Both the position numbers and the translations under genes were made by a program. Shown here in pieces: positions 15,646-26,330 of a DNA stretch of 64,000 nucleotides. The number at the start of each line of letters is the position of its first letter. The first letter of the stretch is position 1. The DNA comes from Saccharothrix sp. NRRL B-16314 (GTDB lineage Bacteria > Actinomycetota > Actinomycetes > Mycobacteriales > Pseudonocardiaceae). The stretch is from contig NZ_JNXC01000037.1 of the NCBI RefSeq assembly GCF_000716595.1, positions 78,977 through 142,976 of the forward strand, read 5' to 3'. The notes beneath the pieces were generated by a model that worked only from the letters and a program-made list of their open reading frames with translations, was not told the DNA's origin and ran no database searches.

Positions 15646-18600
15646 GTGAAGAGCAAACGTTGGCGCGGTATGACGTGGGGAGCCGTGCTGGTCGCGGCGG
15701 GCCTCACGGCGAGCAGTCCGGGTGTGTCGGGGGCTGAGGACGTCCCGCCCACGGCCGGGGCCGAGCACCACGAAGTCACGCTGATCACCGGCGACAAGGT
15801 CGTGCTCCTCGGGGACGAGGTCAACACCCTGATCCCCGCCGCCGGCCGAGAACGGACCGTGTTCCACAGCTACCGGCGTGACGGGCACCTGCACGTCGTG
15901 CCGCGCGATGCGGCGAAGGCGGTCTCCCAGGGCCGGTTGGACCCGCGGCTGTTCGACGTCACGACCTTGATCGAGTACGGGTACGACGACGCGGAACGCG
16001 ACACCGTGCCCCTGATCGTGACCGGCGACGACCCACCGGCGACACCGGGTCTGCGCGTCGGTCTCCCCCTGTCCGCGGTCGGTTCGTACGCCGCGCAGGT
16101 GGTCAAGTCCCAGGCGACGGACACCTGGCGCACGCTCGTGTCGAGGGCGAGCGTGCGCAAGGTGTGGCTGGACGGGTTGCGCCGGCCGAGCCTGGACCGG
16201 TCGACCGCGCAGATCGGGGCGCCGGCGGCGTGGCAGGCCGGGCACACCGGCAAGGGCGTGAAGATCGCCGTGCTGGACACCGGCGTCGACCAGGACCACC
16301 CGGACCTGGCCGGGCACGAGGTCGCGGAGCGGAACTTCACCGACGCGCCGGACAACAGCGACGACGTCGGCCACGGCACGCACGTCGCGGCGACGATCGC
16401 GAGTTCGGGCGGGAAGTACAAGGGCGTCGCGCCGGACGCGGATCTGCTGGACGTCAAGGTGTGCGTCATGGAGGGCTGCACGGAATCGGCGATCGTCGCC
16501 GGTATGCAGTGGGCGGCCGACCAGGGCGCGGACATCGTGAACCTGAGCCTGGGCGGTGGTGACACGGCCGACCTGGACCCGTTGGAGGAGGCCGTCAACA
16601 CGTTGTCGGAGCAGACCGGCACGCTGTTCGTGGTCGCGGCGGGCAACAACGGCCGTCCGGAGACGATCAGCTCACCGGGCAGCGCCGACGCCGCGCTGAC
16701 CGTGGGCGCGGTGGACCGGGAGGACGGCATCGCGCCGTTCTCCAGCCGGGGGCCGAGGGTGGGCGACGGTGCGGTGAAGCCGGACATCACCGCGCCGGGC
16801 GTGGACATCGTGGCCGCGAAGTCGAGCAGCGGCTCGATCGGCACACCGGTCGACGACGGGCACGTGTCCATGTCGGGCACGTCGATGGCGACCCCGCACG
16901 TGGCGGGCGCGGCGGCGTTGATCGCGCAGCAGCACCCGGACTGGTCGGGTGCGCAGATCAAGGCGGCGTTGGTGGCGTCGGCGAAGAACAACCCGGCGCT
17001 GACGGCGTTCGACCAGGGTTCGGGTCGGGTGGACGTGGCGAAGGCGCTGACCGTCGCGGTGACGGCCGAGCCGGCGAGCCTGGCGATGGGCTTGCAGAAG
17101 TGGCCGCACACCGACGACGTGCCGGTGGCGAAGCCGGTCACCTACCGCAACGGTGGCACGGCGCCGGTCACGCTGGCGCTGACCACCGAGGTGACGGGTC
17201 CGGGTGGCGCGGACGTGCCCGCGGGGCTGATCAGCGTGTCGCCGGAGAAGGTGACCGTCCCGGCGGGCGGTGAGGCGGCGGTCACGGTCACCGCGGACAC
17301 CCGGCTCGGGTCGGCGGACGGCCTGTACGTCGGTTCCGTGGTGGCGACCGGTGGGACGACGCCGCTGCGGACCGCGCTCAGCGTGAACCGGGAGGTGGAG
17401 AGCTACGACGTGGCGTTCAGCTTCCTGGACGACAAGGGCGCGCCGGCGGTCGACTACTACACGTCGGTCATCGGGCTGAGCAACGGCACGTTCGCCTTCC
17501 CCTACGACGCGGACGGCTCGTTCACCTTGCGGCTGCCGAAGGGCGACTACTTCACCAACTCCGACGTGCAGACGGACGACACCAGGCTGGCGCTGCTCCC
17601 GCGGCCGGGCCTGACCGTCGCGGCGGACACCTCGGTGGTGCTCGACGCCCGCACCGCGAAGCCGTTGAAGATCACCACGCCGGATCCGGCGGCGGCGGAG
17701 GCGTTGGGCGATGTCACGATGGTGCGCCGCCACGGTGACCGGATGGCCAGTGTGAGCACCGCGTTCCTCGGCGGGTTCGGCCCGAACGTGTCCATCGCGC
17801 ACTCGGGACCGCAACTGCCCGCCGGCGACCTGACCGGTTTGCTGGGCGCGCAGTTCCGCGGCACGCCGGACGGGGACAAGCCGGTGACGTACCGGTTCGC
17901 GTGGTCGCAGCAGGGCAGCATGCCCACCGGTTTCACGCGCGCGGTGGCCGCGGCGGACCTGGCCGAGGTGCGCACGAAGTTCGGTCCGGGTCCGACGGGG
18001 CGCGAGTACGGCCACGGCGGCAATCCGATCACCGCGGAGGGCGTGGGCGGCTGGGCGTGGCTGCCGGACGTGGCGGCGCCGGGTGAGTCGATCAACCGGG
18101 TCACCACGGATCTGGCTTGGTCGTGGGGTTTCCTCCAGTTCGGCGCGGACGGCGCCGTCGAGGCGACGCTGACCTCGCCGGAGCGCACCTACGAGCGGGG
18201 TGCGACGAGTGACGAGCGGTTCAACGACCCGGTGTTCTCCCCCGCACTGCCCGTGTCTCGGACGCCCTACCTGTCGCGCAGCGGCGACCGGATCAGCTTC
18301 GCGCTGCCGCTGTTCACCGACAGCGCGGGCAACGGCGGCAACGCGGCGGTCTCGTCGGCTCGGACCACGTTGCTGCGCAACGGTGTCGAGGTCGGTGAGA
18401 CCGCGTACGCGGCCAACGGGTTGTTCGAGGTGGCGGCGGGCGCGGCGGCGTACCGGGTGGAGACGGACGCGGTGCGGACGACCGGCACGTCGGAGTTCGC
18501 CACGAAGGTGAGCGCCGCGTGGACGTTCCGCTCCGACACCACGGCGGAGGACGCGTACGTGCCGCTGCCGTTGTCGGTGGTCCGGTTCACCCCGGAGTTG

Positions 18601-18873
18601 GACGCGACGGGTTCGGCCCCGAAGGGCCGGTCGCTGCGCGTGCCGCTGACCGTGCAGCAGCAGGAGGACGCGGACAACGGCCGGGTCGACCGGATCGACG
18701 TCGAGGTGTCGTTCGACGACGGCACGACGTGGACCCCGGTGGCCGTGTCCGCGGGCGCGGCCACGATCGCCAACCCGAACGCGGCCGGGTACGGGTCGCT
18801 GCGGGTGAAGGCGACCGACAGCAGTGGCAACGCGTTGGAGCACACCGTGATCCGGGCGTACAAGATCGCCTGA
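15646..18873 (+). CDS. Secreted subtilisin-like serine protease (S8), copy 1
   Basis: The 1075-residue protein starts at GTG 15646, 9 nt after GGGAGG. A signal peptide (residues ~1-30, ending near SGA) and an I9-like propeptide region precede the S8 catalytic domain. The triad is Asp211 (VLDTGVDQDH), His243 (GHGTHVAAT) and Ser413 (GTSMATPHVAG). The ~620-residue C-terminal part is beta-rich and presumably binds substrate or cell surface; FSSRGPR and PDITAPGVD are also typical. A close paralogue follows directly. A 14-bp hairpin lies between the two, so each may be transcribed separately. Confidence 0.93.
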   Translation: MKSKRWRGMTWGAVLVAAGLTASSPGVSGAEDVPPTAGAEHHEVTLITGDKVVLLGDEVNTLIPAAGRERTVFHSYRRDGHLHVVPRDAAKAVSQGRLDPRLFDVTTLIEYGYDDAERDTVPLIVTGDDPPATPGLRVGLPLSAVGSYAAQVVKSQATDTWRTLVSRASVRKVWLDGLRRPSLDRSTAQIGAPAAWQAGHTGKGVKIAVLDTGVDQDHPDLAGHEVAERNFTDAPDNSDDVGHGTHVAATIASSGGKYKGVAPDADLLDVKVCVMEGCTESAIVAGMQWAADQGADIVNLSLGGGDTADLDPLEEAVNTLSEQTGTLFVVAAGNNGRPETISSPGSADAALTVGAVDREDGIAPFSSRGPRVGDGAVKPDITAPGVDIVAAKSSSGSIGTPVDDGHVSMSGTSMATPHVAGAAALIAQQHPDWSGAQIKAALVASAKNNPALTAFDQGSGRVDVAKALTVAVTAEPASLAMGLQKWPHTDDVPVAKPVTYRNGGTAPVTLALTTEVTGPGGADVPAGLISVSPEKVTVPAGGEAAVTVTADTRLGSADGLYVGSVVATGGTTPLRTALSVNREVESYDVAFSFLDDKGAPAVDYYTSVIGLSNGTFAFPYDADGSFTLRLPKGDYFTNSDVQTDDTRLALLPRPGLTVAADTSVVLDARTAKPLKITTPDPAAAEALGDVTMVRRHGDRMASVSTAFLGGFGPNVSIAHSGPQLPAGDLTGLLGAQFRGTPDGDKPVTYRFAWSQQGSMPTGFTRAVAAADLAEVRTKFGPGPTGREYGHGGNPITAEGVGGWAWLPDVAAPGESINRVTTDLAWSWGFLQFGADGAVEATLTSPERTYERGATSDERFNDPVFSPALPVSRTPYLSRSGDRISFALPLFTDSAGNGGNAAVSSARTTLLRNGVEVGETAYAANGLFEVAAGAAAYRVETDAVRTTGTSEFATKVSAAWTFRSDTTAEDAYVPLPLSVVRFTPELDATGSAPKGRSLRVPLTVQQQEDADNGRVDRIDVEVSFDDGTTWTPVAVSAGAATIANPNAAGYGSLRVKATDSSGNALEHTVIRAYKIA

Positions 18874-18886
18874 TGCGGAATCCTTG

Positions 18887-18926
18887 ACGAGAGGGGGCAT
18901 TCACTCGGATGGATGCCCCCTCTCGT
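18887..18926 (+). terminator. Hairpin terminator between the two subtilase genes
   Basis: ACGAGAGGGGGCAT (18887-18900) pairs perfectly with ATGCCCCCTCTCGT (18913-18926) around a 12-nt loop, 13 nt after the first subtilase stop codon. There is no T tract. Confidence 0.82.
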
Positions 18927-19120
18927 TGATATCAAGACTTTGAGTGATCGTTATTGGGCTGATCGAGTGCGGACTACCCACGAAAAAGACGCTGAACTCA
19001 CCATTGCGGGTGGATAGCGTCGAAGTAGTCGGGGGGTTCGACTGTTTCCGCCGCCTTGGTCAGCGGCGCCTTCCGGCTGCGCGTTTTTCCGCCGCGCACA
19101 ACAGATCCGGGAGGATGTCC

Positions 19121-22100
19121 TTGTTGACCGCGAGATCACGACGGGTCGCCTTGGCCGTGCTGGCCGCGGCCGGGCTCGTCGCCACCACGGCCACCGGGGT
19201 GGCCGGCGCGACACCGGAACCGGCGCACCGCGACACCACCGGCACGACCGTGACACTGATCACGGGTGACCGGGTCGTGCTCCACGGCACGGCGTTCACC
19301 TCGGTCGTTCCCGGCCCCGGCCGCGAACGGGTCGGCTTCCACACGTTCCACCGCGACGGACGGCTGCACGTCGTCCCGCGTGACGCGACCCGGGCGCTCG
19401 GGGACGGCAGGCTCGACCCGCGGCTGTTCGACGTGACGGGGCTCGTGGAGGCGGGCTACGACGACGCGAAGCGCGACACCGTGCCGCTGATCATCACCGG
19501 CCGGCCGCGGACCGGTGTCCACGTCACCCGCGCTCTGCCTGCGGTCGACGCCGTGGCGACGCGAACCGCGAAAGCCGACGCGACCGCGACGTTCCGGTCC
19601 CTGGTGGACGACCCGGGCGTCAAGAAGATCTGGCTGGACGGCCTGCGCCACCCCAGCCTCGACCGCTCCACCGCCCAGATCGGCGCGCCCGCGGCCTGGC
19701 AGTCCGGGTTCACCGGCGCCGGCGTGAAGGTCGCCGTCCTCGACACGGGCGTGGACCAGCAGCACGTCGACCTCGCCGGCAAGGAGGTCGCCGAGCGGAA
19801 CTTCACCGACGAAGCGGACACCGCCGACCTGGTCGGCCACGGCACGCACGTCGCCGCCACCATCGCCAGTGCCGGCGGGAAGTACCAGGGCGTCGCCCCG
19901 GACGCGCAGGTCCTCGACGGCAAGGTGTGCACCCTCAGCGGCTGCGCGGAGTCCTGGATCCTCGGCGGTATGCAGTGGGCCGTCGACCAGGGCGCCGACG
20001 TGGTCAACCTCAGCCTCGGCGGTGTGGACAGGCCCGGCCTCGACCCGCTCGAAGAGGCCGTGAACACGCTGTCCGCGCAGAGCGGCACGCTGTTCGTGGT
20101 GGCGGCGGGCAACTCCGGCCGGAGCGGCACGATCGGCTCGCCCGGCAGCGCCGACGCCGCGCTCACGGTCGGCGCCGTGGACCGGGAGGACGGCATCGCG
20201 CCGTTCTCCAGCCGCGGTCCGCGCACCGGCGACAACGCGGTGAAGCCTGACATCACCGCGCCGGGCGTGGACGTCGTCGCGGCCAAGTCCGCCACCGGCC
20301 GGCTCGGCACCCCGGTCGACGAGGGCCACGTGTCCATGTCCGGCACCTCGATGGCGACGCCGCACGTGGCGGGCGCGGCGGCGCTCATCGCCCAGCAGCA
20401 CCCCGACTGGACCGGCGCGCGGATCAAGGCGACGCTCATGGCGGCGGCGAAGGACAACCCGGCGCTGACGCCGTTCGACCAGGGCGCCGGACGGGTCGAC
20501 GTCGCCGAAGCCCTGACCACCGCGGTGACGTCCGACCCGACCAGCCTGGGCATGGGTTCCCAGCCGTGGCCGCACGACGACGACACCCCGGTCACCAAGG
20601 AACTGACGTACCGCAACAGCGGCCCGGACCCGGTCACGTTCCCCGTCTCCGTCGAGGCCAGGGGCCCGCGCGGCGAACCCGCGCCCGCCGGCCTGGTGAC
20701 CGTCACCCCGGCGACGGTCACCGTCCCGGCGGGTGGTGAGGCGAAGGTGTCCGTCACCGCCGACACCAGGGTCGGCACGGTCGACGGCGTGTTCGCCGGC
20801 GTCGTCGTCGCGGGCGACCTCCTGCGCACGCCCGTCAGCGTCGACCGCGAGGTGGAGAGCTACGACGTCACCACGACGTTCCTCGACGCGAACGGCCAGG
20901 CACCGGCGTACTACAGCGGTGTTGTGATGGGCATGGACAACGACGTGTTCACATCCCTGGAGGGCGCTGACAACACCGTGACCACCCGTCTGCCCAAGGG
21001 CGACTACGTGCTGGCCGCGGACGTGGCGACCGGTGACCCGCAGGACGGCCCTATCGCCGTGCTGTTCCAGCCGTCCCTGTCGCTCACCGGGAACACCTCG
21101 ATCACCTTCGACGCCCGCACCGCCAAGCCGGTCAGGATCACCGCACCCGATCCGGACCCGACACCGGGGCTCTCCGAACTCCGGTTGACGCGCACCTACC
21201 ACGACACGCGGTACGCGCTCGGCCTGATGTTCTTCGAGGGGTTCCCCGACGGCCTGTCGCTCGGCGGCCTCGGCGAGGCGCTGCCGGACGACCAAGCCAA
21301 CTTCATGCTGTCGACCCAGCTGGCCGGCGAGCAGGTGGGCACGACCGCAGTCCGCTACCGGTTCGCGTGGCTGGAGCACGGCCGGGTGCCGACCGGTTTC
21401 GTCCGCTCACCCTCCCGGCGTGACCTGGCCGAGGTGCGAACCGCGTTCGGACCCACGCCGGCCGGGCACGAGGTCAGGCACGGCGGCCTGCCCATCGCAC
21501 CCGACGGCACCAGCCCGATGGGCACGCTGTTCCCCGTGCCCGAGGGCGGCGACGCGGTCGACTACCTCACCGCCGACGGCTTCCGGTGGCACTGGCTGAT
21601 GACGCAGTGGGACTCCGCCGCCAGTGCCGTGGCCGACTTCTCGATCGACGAACGCACCTACCGCAACGGCCGCACACACGAGGAGCGGTTCAACTTCCCG
21701 GTGTTCGGCCCCGGCCTGCCGCCGTCCCGCTACGACTACCTGGCCCGGCTCGGCGACGACATCACCGTGCAGGTGCCGCTGGTCAACGACGCCGCGAACA
21801 ACTTCGGCTGGACGATCACCGACTCCGCCCGCACGACCCTCTACCGCGACGGGCAGGAGGTCGGCGAGTCCCCGGCTTCCTACGGGCGGTTCACCGTGCC
21901 GCCCGGCCCGGCCGGCTTCCGGGCCGAGGTGGACCTCGTCCGGGCACCGGGGGTCTCCGAGTTCGGCACCCGCGTCACCGGCGCGTGGACGTTCCGCTCC
22001 GACACCGTCGCCGGTGGGCAGAGCCGCAGGCTGCCGCTGTCGGTGGTGCGGTTCGCGCCTCGGCTCGACGGCGACGGCGGCACGCCCGCGGGCCGGGTGC

Positions 22101-22342
22101 TGCGCATCCCGCTGACCGTGGAACAGCAGCAGGGCGCGGACAACGGCCAGGTTCGCGGGGTCCACGTCGAGGTCTCGTTCGACGACGGCAGGACGTGGTC
22201 CCGGGTGCCGGTCGTCGGCGGCGCGGCACTCGTGCGCAACGCCGACCAGGCGGGCTTCGCGTCGTTGCGGGCCAAGGGCTCCGACAGCAAGGGCAACACG
22301 TTCGAGCACTCGGTGATCCGGGCCTACCGGATCACCGGCTAG
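19121..22342 (+). CDS. Secreted subtilisin-like serine protease (S8), copy 2
   Basis: The protein has about 1073 residues. GGGAGG at 19109-19114 places the start at TTG 19121 (or 19124) rather than at the ATG directly after it (19115). A signal peptide (RRVALAVLAAAGLVATTATG) is followed by propeptide and S8 domain with Asp208, His240 and Ser410. It is collinear with copy 1 over its whole length, including IGAPAAWQ, AERNFTD, EAVNTLS and the C-terminal EVSFDDG and HSVIRAYRI blocks, so it is a tandem duplication that has diverged. Codon choice also differs, with more C-ending codons than copy 1. Confidence 0.93.
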   Translation: MLTARSRRVALAVLAAAGLVATTATGVAGATPEPAHRDTTGTTVTLITGDRVVLHGTAFTSVVPGPGRERVGFHTFHRDGRLHVVPRDATRALGDGRLDPRLFDVTGLVEAGYDDAKRDTVPLIITGRPRTGVHVTRALPAVDAVATRTAKADATATFRSLVDDPGVKKIWLDGLRHPSLDRSTAQIGAPAAWQSGFTGAGVKVAVLDTGVDQQHVDLAGKEVAERNFTDEADTADLVGHGTHVAATIASAGGKYQGVAPDAQVLDGKVCTLSGCAESWILGGMQWAVDQGADVVNLSLGGVDRPGLDPLEEAVNTLSAQSGTLFVVAAGNSGRSGTIGSPGSADAALTVGAVDREDGIAPFSSRGPRTGDNAVKPDITAPGVDVVAAKSATGRLGTPVDEGHVSMSGTSMATPHVAGAAALIAQQHPDWTGARIKATLMAAAKDNPALTPFDQGAGRVDVAEALTTAVTSDPTSLGMGSQPWPHDDDTPVTKELTYRNSGPDPVTFPVSVEARGPRGEPAPAGLVTVTPATVTVPAGGEAKVSVTADTRVGTVDGVFAGVVVAGDLLRTPVSVDREVESYDVTTTFLDANGQAPAYYSGVVMGMDNDVFTSLEGADNTVTTRLPKGDYVLAADVATGDPQDGPIAVLFQPSLSLTGNTSITFDARTAKPVRITAPDPDPTPGLSELRLTRTYHDTRYALGLMFFEGFPDGLSLGGLGEALPDDQANFMLSTQLAGEQVGTTAVRYRFAWLEHGRVPTGFVRSPSRRDLAEVRTAFGPTPAGHEVRHGGLPIAPDGTSPMGTLFPVPEGGDAVDYLTADGFRWHWLMTQWDSAASAVADFSIDERTYRNGRTHEERFNFPVFGPGLPPSRYDYLARLGDDITVQVPLVNDAANNFGWTITDSARTTLYRDGQEVGESPASYGRFTVPPGPAGFRAEVDLVRAPGVSEFGTRVTGAWTFRSDTVAGGQSRRLPLSVVRFAPRLDGDGGTPAGRVLRIPLTVEQQQGADNGQVRGVHVEVSFDDGRTWSRVPVVGGAALVRNADQAGFASLRAKGSDSKGNTFEHSVIRAYRITG

Positions 22343-22349
22343 CCGGTGC

Positions 22350-22378
22350 GGAGGGGCGTCCACGTCGGACGCCCCTCC
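22350..22378. terminator. Bidirectional hairpin terminator
   Basis: GGAGGGGCGTCC (22350-22361) pairs with GGACGCCCCTCC (22367-22378) around a 5-nt loop, between the convergent subtilase and hemQ genes. It can serve both strands. Confidence 0.82.
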
Positions 22379-22382
22379 CCCA

Positions 22383-23075
22383 CTACGGCAGGTTCGTGAC
22401 GAGTTCGGAGGCCGGCACGCGGGTGCCCGTGTAGAACGGGATCTCCTCGCGCACGTGCCGCCGCGCTTCGGTGTTCCGCAGGTGCCGCATCAGGTCCACG
22501 ATGCGGTGCAGCTCGTCGGCCTCGAACGCCAGCATCCACTCGTAGTCGCCGAGCGCGAACGACGCCACCGTGTTCGCCCGCACGTCCGGGTAGTCCCGCG
22601 CTTCCTTGCCGTGGTCGGCGAGCATGCGGCGGCGGTCCTCGTCGGGCAGCAGGTACCACTCGTAGGACCGCACGAACGGGTACACGCAGACGTACTTGCG
22701 GGGGTCCTCACCAGCCAGGAACGCCGGGATGTGGCTGCGGTTGAACTCGGCGGGCCGGTGCAGCGCGACCTGGCTCCACACCGGGGTGGAGGCGCGGCCG
22801 ACGGCGGTGCGGCGGAACCCGCTGTAGGCGTGCTGGACCTGCTCGATCTCCTCGGAGTGCCACCAGATCATGTAGTCCGCGTCCGCCCGCAGGCCCGCCA
22901 CGTCGTACACACCGCGCACCACGACGCCCTTGGACTCCAAGCCGTCCAGGTACTCCTGCGCCTCGGACGCGGCCGGGCCGCGGTCGTCGGGCAGGCGACC
23001 GGGCTCCACCCGGAAGACCGACCACATGGTGTAGCGGATGGTGTCGTTGAGCTCGTTGAAGTTCAGGCGGGCCAT
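22383..23075 (-). CDS. hemQ: Coproheme decarboxylase (chlorite dismutase-like) HemQ
   Basis: The 230-residue protein is the last enzyme of the coproporphyrin-dependent haem pathway of actinobacteria and firmicutes. It oxidatively removes two propionate carboxyls from coprohaem III to give haem b. The Cld fold is recognisable: [35 protein letters not shown], and [19 protein letters not shown] near the C-terminus. The ATG at 23075 follows GAGAGGA. It is third in the minus-strand order hemE-hemG-hemQ, 17 nt behind hemG. Confidence 0.93.
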   Translation of the reverse strand: MARLNFNELNDTIRYTMWSVFRVEPGRLPDDRGPAASEAQEYLDGLESKGVVVRGVYDVAGLRADADYMIWWHSEEIEQVQHAYSGFRRTAVGRASTPVWSQVALHRPAEFNRSHIPAFLAGEDPRKYVCVYPFVRSYEWYLLPDEDRRRMLADHGKEARDYPDVRANTVASFALGDYEWMLAFEADELHRIVDLMRHLRNTEARRHVREEIPFYTGTRVPASELVTNLP

Positions 23076-23092
23076 GAAGTCAATCCTCTCAC

Positions 23093-24511
23093 TCAGCGGA
23101 CGCGGCCGAGCACGTGAGCGGCGACACGGGCCGCCGCGGCGTCCGCCGTCGCGATGCACGCGGGGATGCCGACGCCGTGCAGCGTCGCGCCCGCCACCGC
23201 CAGGCCGGGCACGGCGGCGACCGCGTCCTCGATGCCCTGGACGAGGTCGAGGTGGCCCACGCCGTACTGCGGCAGGCCGCCGCCCCAGCGCGTTACGACG
23301 GTGTCGATGGGCCGGGCCGTGATCCCGGTCAGCTGGTGGAGGTCGTGCCGGACCGCCGCGACCAGGTCCTCGTCGTCGCGCTGCACCAGGTACGTCTCGC
23401 CGTGCCGTCCGACGCTGCCCCGCACGAGCACCGGTTCCCCGGCGAGGTGCGCCCACTTGCGGCTGGAGAAGGTGAACGCCTTCGCGGTGAACGGGACGCC
23501 GTCCGGCGCCTTCTCGCCCTCCGCCAGCAGCACACCCGAACGGTGGGGCAGCTCGGTGCCGGGCGGCAGGGCCAGCGCCACCAGCGCCATCGACGCCAGT
23601 TCGACCTCGGCGTAGCGGCGGGACGCGGCGGGTGCGACGTCGGCGAGCAGCTTGCGGGAGGCGGGCGCGGGCACCGCGAGCACCACACCGTCCACGTCCA
23701 GGTGCTGCGGCGCGGCGGCGGAGCCGATCTCCAGCCGCCAGTCCCGGCCTCGGCGGACCAGGGCGCGCACCGGCAGGCCCAGCCTGATGTCCGGCCTCGA
23801 CACCTCGGCGAGCCGGGTGACCAGCGTCGACAGGCCGTCGCGGAGCGTGCCGAAGACCGGCGGTCGGGTGATCTTCGGCGGGAGGGGTGCGGGCATCGCG
23901 GTCGCGGCGGCGGCCATCAGCGAGCCGGCGCCCGAGTCGAGCGCGCGAGCGAGCTGCGGCATGGTCGCGCGCAGGCCCAGGACGTCCGTGCGGCCCGCGT
24001 ACACGCCACCCAGCAGCGGCCCCACCAGGCGTTGTCCCACTTCGGGGCCGAACCGCTCGGTCAGCAGCGCGCCGACGGCGACGTCCGCGCCGTCCAGCCG
24101 GATCGGTGGCAGGTCGGGTTCCGCGGCGACCCGGCGCAGGCCCTCGCCGGACAGCACCTGCCGCACCGCTTCCGCCGAAGCGGGGACGCCCATCATGGTG
24201 TGCGAGGGGATGGGCCGGGTGTCGCCGTCGGCGTGGATGCTCGACGGCGCCGTCGTCGGGTGCGCCACCTGGTCTGCCAGGCCGATCTCGGCGACCAGGG
24301 CGGCGGCCTCGGGGCGGCGGTGCAGGAACGCTTCCGCGCCCACGTCGTAGGCACGTCCGCCGACCTCGACCGTGCGCAGCTTGCCGCCGAGCCTGCCGGC
24401 CTGCTCGAACACGGTGATCTCGGCCGACGGGCCGAGCAGCTGGCGCAGCCGGTGCGCGGCGGCCAGGCCGGAGATCCCGCCCCCGACCACCGCGACTCGC
24501 AGCGCCCTCAT
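23093..24511 (-). CDS. hemG: Coproporphyrinogen/protoporphyrinogen oxidase HemG (HemY type)
   Basis: The 472-residue FAD enzyme oxidises coproporphyrinogen III to coproporphyrin III in the actinobacterial pathway. It opens with a dinucleotide-binding [17 protein letters not shown] and [11 protein letters not shown], and ends with the second FAD motif region ([18 protein letters not shown]). Length and motifs fit the HemY/CgoX class. The gene starts 7 nt after hemE and runs into hemQ, so the three form one operon. The enzyme is also called hemY or cgoX. Confidence 0.93.
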   Translation of the reverse strand: MRALRVAVVGGGISGLAAAHRLRQLLGPSAEITVFEQAGRLGGKLRTVEVGGRAYDVGAEAFLHRRPEAAALVAEIGLADQVAHPTTAPSSIHADGDTRPIPSHTMMGVPASAEAVRQVLSGEGLRRVAAEPDLPPIRLDGADVAVGALLTERFGPEVGQRLVGPLLGGVYAGRTDVLGLRATMPQLARALDSGAGSLMAAAATAMPAPLPPKITRPPVFGTLRDGLSTLVTRLAEVSRPDIRLGLPVRALVRRGRDWRLEIGSAAAPQHLDVDGVVLAVPAPASRKLLADVAPAASRRYAEVELASMALVALALPPGTELPHRSGVLLAEGEKAPDGVPFTAKAFTFSSRKWAHLAGEPVLVRGSVGRHGETYLVQRDDEDLVAAVRHDLHQLTGITARPIDTVVTRWGGGLPQYGVGHLDLVQGIEDAVAAVPGLAVAGATLHGVGIPACIATADAAAARVAAHVLGRVR

Positions 24512-24518
24512 CGCGGTG

Positions 24519-25637
24519 TCATCCCCGCTCGTGCACCAGCTCGACGGCCCGCGTGATCATGTCCGGATCGGTGTCGGGCAGCACGCCGTGCCCGAGGTTG
24601 AAGATGTGGCCGGCGGCGGCCTCACCCTCGCGCTTGATCCGCTTGACCTCGCGTTCCAGCGCGGGCACGCCCGCGAACAGCAACGCCGGGTCGAGGTTGC
24701 CCTGCACCACCGGCTTCGGCAGGTGCGGCGCGGCCTGCTGGAGTCGTTCGACGGCGACGTCCAGCGGGGTGCGCCAGTCGACGCCCACCACGTCCGCGCC
24801 CGCCTCGCGCATCGCGGGCAGCAGCTCGCCCGTGCCGACGCCGAAGTGGATGCGCGGCACGCCGGTGACGCTCTGGAGCACCCTCGTCGAGTGCGGCAGC
24901 ACGAACTCGCGGTAGTCGCGCAGGGACAGCGCGCCCGCCCACGAGTCGAACAGCTGCACCGCCTTCACGCCCGCCTGGACCTGTACCCGCAGGAACTCGG
25001 CGGTGATGCCGGCCAGGCGGCCGAGCAGCGCGTGCCACAGGTCCGGGTTGCCGTGCATGAGCGCCTTGGTGCGCTCGTGGTTCTTGCTCGGGCCGCCTTC
25101 GACCAGGTAGGAGGCGAGGGTGAACGGCGCGCCGGCGAAGCCGATCAGCGGCACGTCGCCGAGCTCCTTGTTCAGCAGCCTGATCGCGTCGACCACCGGC
25201 TGCACCTGCTCCTCGTGCAGCTCGGGGATCGCCTCGACGTCGGCTCCCGTGGCGACCGGCTTGGCCACGACCGGGCCGGTGCCGGGCACGATGTCCAGGT
25301 CGACACCGGCGGCCTTGAGCGGCACGACGATGTCGGAGAACAGGATCGCGGCGTCGACGTCGTGCCGGCGGACGGGCTGCAGGGTGATCTCGCAGACCAT
25401 GTCCGGGTCCATGCAGGCGTCCAGCATCGCGGTGCCTTCGCGCAGCTTGCGGTACTCCGGCAGGGAGCGGCCCGCCTGGCGCATGAACCAGACCGGGGTG
25501 CGTGACGGCCGGCCGCCGCGCGCCGCGACCAGCAGCGGCGCATCGGCCGCGGTGCCGGTCGGTGTCCCGGTCTGCGTCCCGGCTCCGGTTCCGGTCCGGG
25601 CGACGGATTCGGCTTCGGCTTCGGTGATGTCGTTCAT
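24519..25637 (-). CDS. hemE: Uroporphyrinogen decarboxylase HemE
   Basis: The 372-residue enzyme converts uroporphyrinogen III to coproporphyrinogen III by removing four acetate carboxyls. The family signatures are clear: [16 protein letters not shown] near residue 48 and [17 protein letters not shown] near 160, with FDSWAGALS and the C-terminal [14 protein letters not shown] Thr/Gly/Ala-rich extension of about 25 residues ([15 protein letters not shown]) precedes the conserved core and is probably disordered. It is the first gene of the hem operon; DUF3000 is transcribed away from it. Confidence 0.95.
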   Translation of the reverse strand: MNDITEAEAESVARTGTGAGTQTGTPTGTAADAPLLVAARGGRPSRTPVWFMRQAGRSLPEYRKLREGTAMLDACMDPDMVCEITLQPVRRHDVDAAILFSDIVVPLKAAGVDLDIVPGTGPVVAKPVATGADVEAIPELHEEQVQPVVDAIRLLNKELGDVPLIGFAGAPFTLASYLVEGGPSKNHERTKALMHGNPDLWHALLGRLAGITAEFLRVQVQAGVKAVQLFDSWAGALSLRDYREFVLPHSTRVLQSVTGVPRIHFGVGTGELLPAMREAGADVVGVDWRTPLDVAVERLQQAAPHLPKPVVQGNLDPALLFAGVPALEREVKRIKREGEAAAGHIFNLGHGVLPDTDPDMITRAVELVHERG

Positions 25638-25733
25638 CTCGTTTCCTATCGTCCCACGCGTTGGACGGGCGGCGTCGTGAGGTCCGGCGTGCCGCGCTCA
25701 CGTTCCGAGGTTCAGGGGCCTACAGTCCGTGCT

Positions 25734-26270
25734 GTGACGGAGCCCGAACTGTTCCAGCGGGCGGTGGCGACGCTCCGGTCGGTGCGAACCCGACCCGAAC
25801 TGGAGTTGACCGAGGTGCGCCCGCCGCAACGGCTTGCGCCTTGGTCCTTCGCGTTGACCGCGGAGGTGACCGGGCCCGCCGACGAGCTGTCCACCGGACG
25901 GCTGGTGCTGCTGCACGACCCCGAGGGGGTCGAGGCCTGGTCCGGCGTGTTCCGGCTGGTGGCGTACGTGCGGGTGGAGCTGGACGCCGAACTGGCCGCC
26001 GACCCGCTGCTGCCCGAGGTGGGCTGGTCGTGGCTGGTGGAGGCGCTGGAGGTGTCGGGCGCCGCGTTCCTGGCGCTGGGCGGCACGGTCACCCAGACGT
26101 CCTCGGCCCGCTTCGGCGACATCGCCGGCCCCGCGCGCACCGACGACCTGGAACTGCGCGCCTCCTGGACCGCCGAGACCGCCGAACTGGCCGCCCACGG
26201 CACCGCGTTCTTCGACGTCATGGCCACCGCCGTCGGCCTGCCGCCCGTCGGTGTGACCACCCTCCGCTGA
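25734..26270 (+). CDS. DUF3000 family protein
   Basis: The 178-residue protein of unknown function matches the actinobacterial DUF3000 family (PF11452): ELFQRAVATLRSVRTRPE at the start, APWSFALTAEV, and a C-terminal block with TDDLELRASWT and FFDVMA. It has no signal or membrane segment. The GTG at 25734 is close after the divergent hemE promoter region. DUF3000 beside hemE, with an RNase D gene nearby, is a conserved actinobacterial arrangement. Confidence 0.88.
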   Translation: MTEPELFQRAVATLRSVRTRPELELTEVRPPQRLAPWSFALTAEVTGPADELSTGRLVLLHDPEGVEAWSGVFRLVAYVRVELDAELAADPLLPEVGWSWLVEALEVSGAAFLALGGTVTQTSSARFGDIAGPARTDDLELRASWTAETAELAAHGTAFFDVMATAVGLPPVGVTTLR

Positions 26271-26330
26271 CCCCGACCGGCCGCCGCCGACGCCCGTGAG
26301 CCGTCGGCAGTCGGCCTGGCTGCCGGCCGG

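Noticed and set aside
16672..18900. Long minus-strand frame opposite subtilase 1 (a similar one at 19136-21379)
   Set aside because: Mirror frames of high-GC coding DNA, dominated by Arg/His/Gly, with no recognisable domain.
24372..25505. 377-codon plus-strand frame opposite hemE
   Set aside because: Shadow frame; the minus strand encodes a clear uroporphyrinogen decarboxylase with family signatures.
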